Source: JBBQBQ01 sp038317685
GTDB lineage: Bacteria > Desulfobacterota > Desulfuromonadia > Desulfuromonadales > DDH964
NCBI GenBank assembly: GCA_038317685.1
Contig: JBBQBQ010000166.1
Location: 1 to 7,869 of the forward strand
Direction: 5' to 3'
DNA length: 7,869 nucleotides
Every line of letters begins with the position of its first letter. The first letter of the stretch is position 1. The notes below the pieces were generated by a model. The model saw only the letters and a program-made list of their open reading frames with translations, did not search any database and was not told where the DNA came from. Of this stretch, positions 6,051 through 7,869 are shown in pieces. Position numbers and translations under genes: made by a program.

Positions 6051-6362
6051 ATGTCGGGATGTGCATGTGGCGGCGGTGGCGGTCATGGTCACGGCCATGA
6101 CCACGGAAACGGGGGGCCTTTTGCCGAAGGACGGGAACTGGTGGAGTTCGTGGCGCAGGCCCACGGCGGCGAACTGCGTCGGCGCAAGCTCCCGGGGAGC
6201 GGCCTGGCAACGACCTGTCTGGGGTGCAATGCCCGCTTCGTGCTGACGACTTTCGTCGGCAGCTGCCCGGCCTGCGGCGGCGTTCACGCGGTCTCTCCGC
6301 CCCGCGCCGGCAACGCCGCCAATATCCAGTATGCCGGCGACGGCTTCAGACTCGCGGGCTGA
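6051..6362 (+). CDS. Small Cys/His/Gly-rich zinc-ribbon protein, function unknown
   Basis: I do not recognise the family. The 103-aa product starts with a metal-binding-looking tail: CAC (Cys4, Cys6), five glycines, then HGHGHDH (His12, 14, 16, 18). A short linker with ELVEFVAQAHGGELRRR follows, and then a zinc ribbon of two CxxC knuckles (Cys56/Cys59 and Cys72/Cys75) spaced by 12 residues. There is no signal peptide or membrane segment, so it should be cytoplasmic. The His/Gly tail recalls nickel, zinc or copper storage and chaperone proteins; that is analogy only. Start: ATG at 6051 with AGGAGGG six bases upstream; the in-frame ATG at 6027 lacks this. An FNR-type palindrome lies upstream and a long hairpin downstream, so it is probably transcribed alone and controlled by redox state or a related signal. 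It is divergent from the thioesterase gene. Confidence 0.8.
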   Translation: MSGCACGGGGGHGHGHDHGNGGPFAEGRELVEFVAQAHGGELRRRKLPGSGLATTCLGCNARFVLTTFVGSCPACGGVHAVSPPRAGNAANIQYAGDGFRLAG

Positions 6363-6376
6363 AAGTACGGGACGAA

Positions 6377-6435
6377 TTCCGGGGGCTCCTCACTGATTAA
6401 AAGGGCACATCCAATGAAGTGAGGTGGCCCCGGAA
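6377..6435. repeat. Long hairpin, 16 of 18 bp paired with a 23-base loop
   Basis: The arm 6377-6394 (TTCCGGGGG...CCTCACT) pairs with 6418-6435 (AGTGAGG...CCCCGGAA), with mismatches only at the 9th and 11th pairs. The loop is AT-richer and contains GATTAAAAGGGCACA. It could stop transcription of the upstream gene, but no T tract follows directly. Its length and symmetry suit a folded repeat, a transposon-end remnant or an attC-like site. It also lies where the sequence changes from GC-rich to AT-rich. Confidence 0.6.
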
Positions 6436-6471
6436 CCCGGATGACCTGAATCGTTTTTCCCACCCAAAAAT

Positions 6472-6525
6472 CTATGCCGCCAAATAGCCTTTCCAGCCAA
6501 AGCTACCGCCAATACTACCGCACAT
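6472..6525 (-). CDS. Possible 17-aa ORF or 5' remnant of a gene
   Basis: On the minus strand a strong AAAGGAG ribosome-binding site sits five bases before ATG at 6525 (a second ATG at 6528 is closer). It leads into MCGSIGGSFGWKGYLAA and a stop. No homologue is recognised. The Met-Cys-Gly start recalls class II glutamine amidotransferases such as asparagine synthases, whose Cys2 is catalytic and which are common in polysaccharide loci. This could therefore be the stump of a gene lost by rearrangement, or a genuine small peptide. Evidence is limited to the ribosome-binding site. Confidence 0.25.
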   Translation of the reverse strand: MCGSIGGSFGWKGYLAA

Positions 6526-6604
6526 CATAACTCCTTTGAATAAACAACCAAGATGTCGTTTGACTATATGTCATTTTGATCATTTTACTTTTAAGAAATT
6601 TGTA

Positions 6605-6635
6605 TTGAATTTATTTTAAAATTTGCTTATATAAT
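6605..6635 (+). promoter_or_regulatory. Promoter of the epimerase gene
   Basis: A perfect TATAAT lies at 6630-6635, with TTGAAT at 6605-6610 as a -35 candidate; the 19-base spacer is longer than ideal. Transcription would start near 6642, about 40 bases before the ATG. The whole region 6540-6662 is extremely AT-rich, unlike the rest of the window, and is of the kind often bound by H-NS-type silencers. Confidence 0.5.
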
Positions 6636-6682
6636 GCGTTTTAATCTTTTATTTTTTTAAAATAGAACTCAGGGAGTCGAAA

Positions 6683-7714
6683 ATGTTTTTCAGAGGTAAA
6701 AAGGTGCTTGTTACTGGCGGTTGCTCCTTCATCGGAAGTCATTTAGTTGAACGATTGTTGGCCTGTGGTGCCAATGTTTCGGTCGTTGACGACTTGTCTA
6801 GTGGTTTATTGAAAAATATTGAGCCCGTATTTAAAAAAATCGATTTCATGAATGGCGACCTTCGCCTCAGTTCAGTCGCCGAAGAAGCAACCCGCGGGAA
6901 GGATCTAGTCTTTCATTTAGCCAACATTCATGGAGGGCGAGGCTTCATAGAGACCCACCCGGGTGAAATTTCGCAGAATTTCTTAATCGACGGCAACGTT
7001 TTTTACCATGCGAACAACAACCAGGTTGAGCGAATTTGTTACACGTCATCGGCATGTGTTTATCCGACCCATCTCCAAAGCGAAGACAAGCATAAGCAGG
7101 AACGGTTCCTCTCCGAGGAAATGGCGGACCCGTTCAAGGAGAATGCCGCTCTTGCCGATGGGGAGTATGGCTGGGCGAAGCTCATGGGTGAAATGGCGTT
7201 AAAAGCCTACGGGAAGCAGTTTGGTCAAAAAGGGGTGTCCTGCAGGCTGTTCACTGTCTACGGCCCGCGTGAAAAAGAGAGCCACGCAATCATGGCATTA
7301 ATAGCCAAAGCTCTCATCAGGCAAGAGCCCTTCGAAATCTGGGGTTCGGGCCGACAGGACCGAAATTTTACTTATGTGTCGGACGTCATTGAAGGCCTGA
7401 TGCTCGCGACTGAAAAGATTGAGGATTGCGGCGTGATCAATATCGGCACCAGCGAGATAACCAGGATCATCGATGCAGCCCGGATGATTTGCAGGATAAC
7501 GGGCCATGCCCCCAAGGAAATTTTCTGTGATGTGTCCAAACCTGAGGGGGTTCACGCCCGAGCGGCCGCCACCGCGAATCAGACAAGGGTTCTTGGGTGG
7601 CAGCCTTCCGTATCTTTTAACGAAGGCATTATGGACACGGTCAATTGGTATCGTTCCCAAATTTCGGTCGAAGACATGCGGGACATGGTTGCCGGCAAGC
7701 TATTCAATCGCTAG
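6683..7714 (+). CDS. Extended-SDR sugar-nucleotide epimerase, GDP-mannose 3,5-epimerase-like
   Basis: The 343-aa product has the Rossmann start VLVTGGCSFIGSHL (residues 8-21), acidic Asp36/Asp37 after strand two (NAD preference) and the YGWAK dyad (Tyr162, Lys166). It also has RNFTYVSDV (228-235), the substrate-side motif of extended SDRs. GGRGFI (84-89) and SSACVYP (122-128), with Cys125 just after the catalytic serine, match plant and bacterial GDP-mannose 3,5-epimerases, where that cysteine is an acid/base residue. The product probably makes or remodels a nucleotide sugar for surface polysaccharide; GalE-like or dehydratase activity is possible. The middle glycine of GxxGxxG is Ser15, an uncommon variant. 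Start: ATG at 6683 with GGGAG six bases upstream. It stands without sugar-pathway neighbours in this window. Lower GC content and an AT-rich leader suggest transfer. Its TAG stop is formed at the edge of the following repeat element. Confidence 0.88.
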   Translation: MFFRGKKVLVTGGCSFIGSHLVERLLACGANVSVVDDLSSGLLKNIEPVFKKIDFMNGDLRLSSVAEEATRGKDLVFHLANIHGGRGFIETHPGEISQNFLIDGNVFYHANNNQVERICYTSSACVYPTHLQSEDKHKQERFLSEEMADPFKENAALADGEYGWAKLMGEMALKAYGKQFGQKGVSCRLFTVYGPREKESHAIMALIAKALIRQEPFEIWGSGRQDRNFTYVSDVIEGLMLATEKIEDCGVINIGTSEITRIIDAARMICRITGHAPKEIFCDVSKPEGVHARAAATANQTRVLGWQPSVSFNEGIMDTVNWYRSQISVEDMRDMVAGKLFNR

Positions 7715-7868
7715 CAGGCTGATGAAAAACGCCCATCTGCTGCGTTGGCCTCATCCTTCGTCACCGACGTACCCGCCAGGTACGCCTTTTCCCTCAGGAT
7801 TTCGTCCGCCTTGCATCTGAGCATTTTTGACCAGCCTGAGTAATCTGACTTTTTCAACACCCTGCTAG
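7711..7868. repeat. 158-bp palindromic MITE-like repeat
   Basis: The ends are a perfect 8-bp inverted repeat, CTAGCAGG (7711-7718) and CCTGCTAG (7861-7868). Just inside, CAGGCTGATGAAAAA (7715-7729) pairs imperfectly with TTTTTGACCAGCCTG, and AAAAACGCCCATCTGC pairs at 12 of 16 positions with GCATCTGAGCATTTTT. The centre has a 6-bp hairpin CGTACC/GGTACG (7768-7773, 7779-7784). There is no coding capacity. The sequence resembles interspersed palindromic repeats I remember from Geobacter-like genomes; copy number cannot be checked here. It may also end transcription of the epimerase gene. Confidence 0.75.
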
Positions 7869-7869
7869 G

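Overview
The window looks like chromosomal DNA from a GC-rich Gram-negative bacterium. A member of the Desulfuromonadales/Geobacter-type (former delta-proteobacterial) lineage is my best guess. That guess rests on remembered similarity of the REP/RAYT arrangement and of the 7711-7868 repeat to repeats in such genomes; no database was searched. There is no single operon. The window is a mosaic of unrelated genes separated by unusually repeat-rich, hairpin-rich intergenic DNA.

Left part (1-2036): a GC-rich minus-strand gene for an ABC exporter with fused membrane and ATPase domains runs off the left edge. Its GTG start at 1496 lies just downstream of an extended -10 promoter. The following ~540 bases hold no protein gene. 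They contain a 24-bp tandem duplication, a sigma70-like promoter followed about 100 bases later by a good intrinsic terminator (a candidate small RNA or attenuated leader), and several inverted repeats.

Middle part (2037-5338): a large Tat-exported calcineurin-like metallophosphoesterase with all the metal-binding motifs is followed by a RAYT-type (REP-associated tyrosine transposase) gene. Three near-tandem 32-bp repeats lie directly upstream of the transposase. A perfect 27-bp inverted copy overlaps its stop codon, so gene and repeats form one self-contained unit.

Right-middle part (5349-6435): a minus-strand hot-dog acyl-CoA thioesterase converges on the transposase and has a good sigma70 promoter. 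Divergent from it is a 103-aa Cys/His/Gly-rich zinc-ribbon protein. It is preceded by an FNR/CRP-type palindrome placed about 40 bases before the likely transcription start, which suggests redox- or nitrosative-responsive activation. A very long hairpin follows it.

Right part (6436-7869): base composition drops sharply to AT-rich. A tiny minus-strand ORF with a strong ribosome-binding site lies there, and then an extended-SDR sugar-nucleotide epimerase with GDP-mannose 3,5-epimerase-like motifs. The stop codon of this gene is supplied by the edge of a 158-bp palindromic, MITE-like repeat with 8-bp terminal inverted repeats. The epimerase, with its AT-rich upstream region, looks like horizontally acquired surface-polysaccharide material.

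I do not see a clearly new defence or mobile system. The most promising items for follow-up are the RAYT/inverted-repeat unit, the candidate small RNA, the regulated Cys/His-rich protein and the MITE-like repeat.
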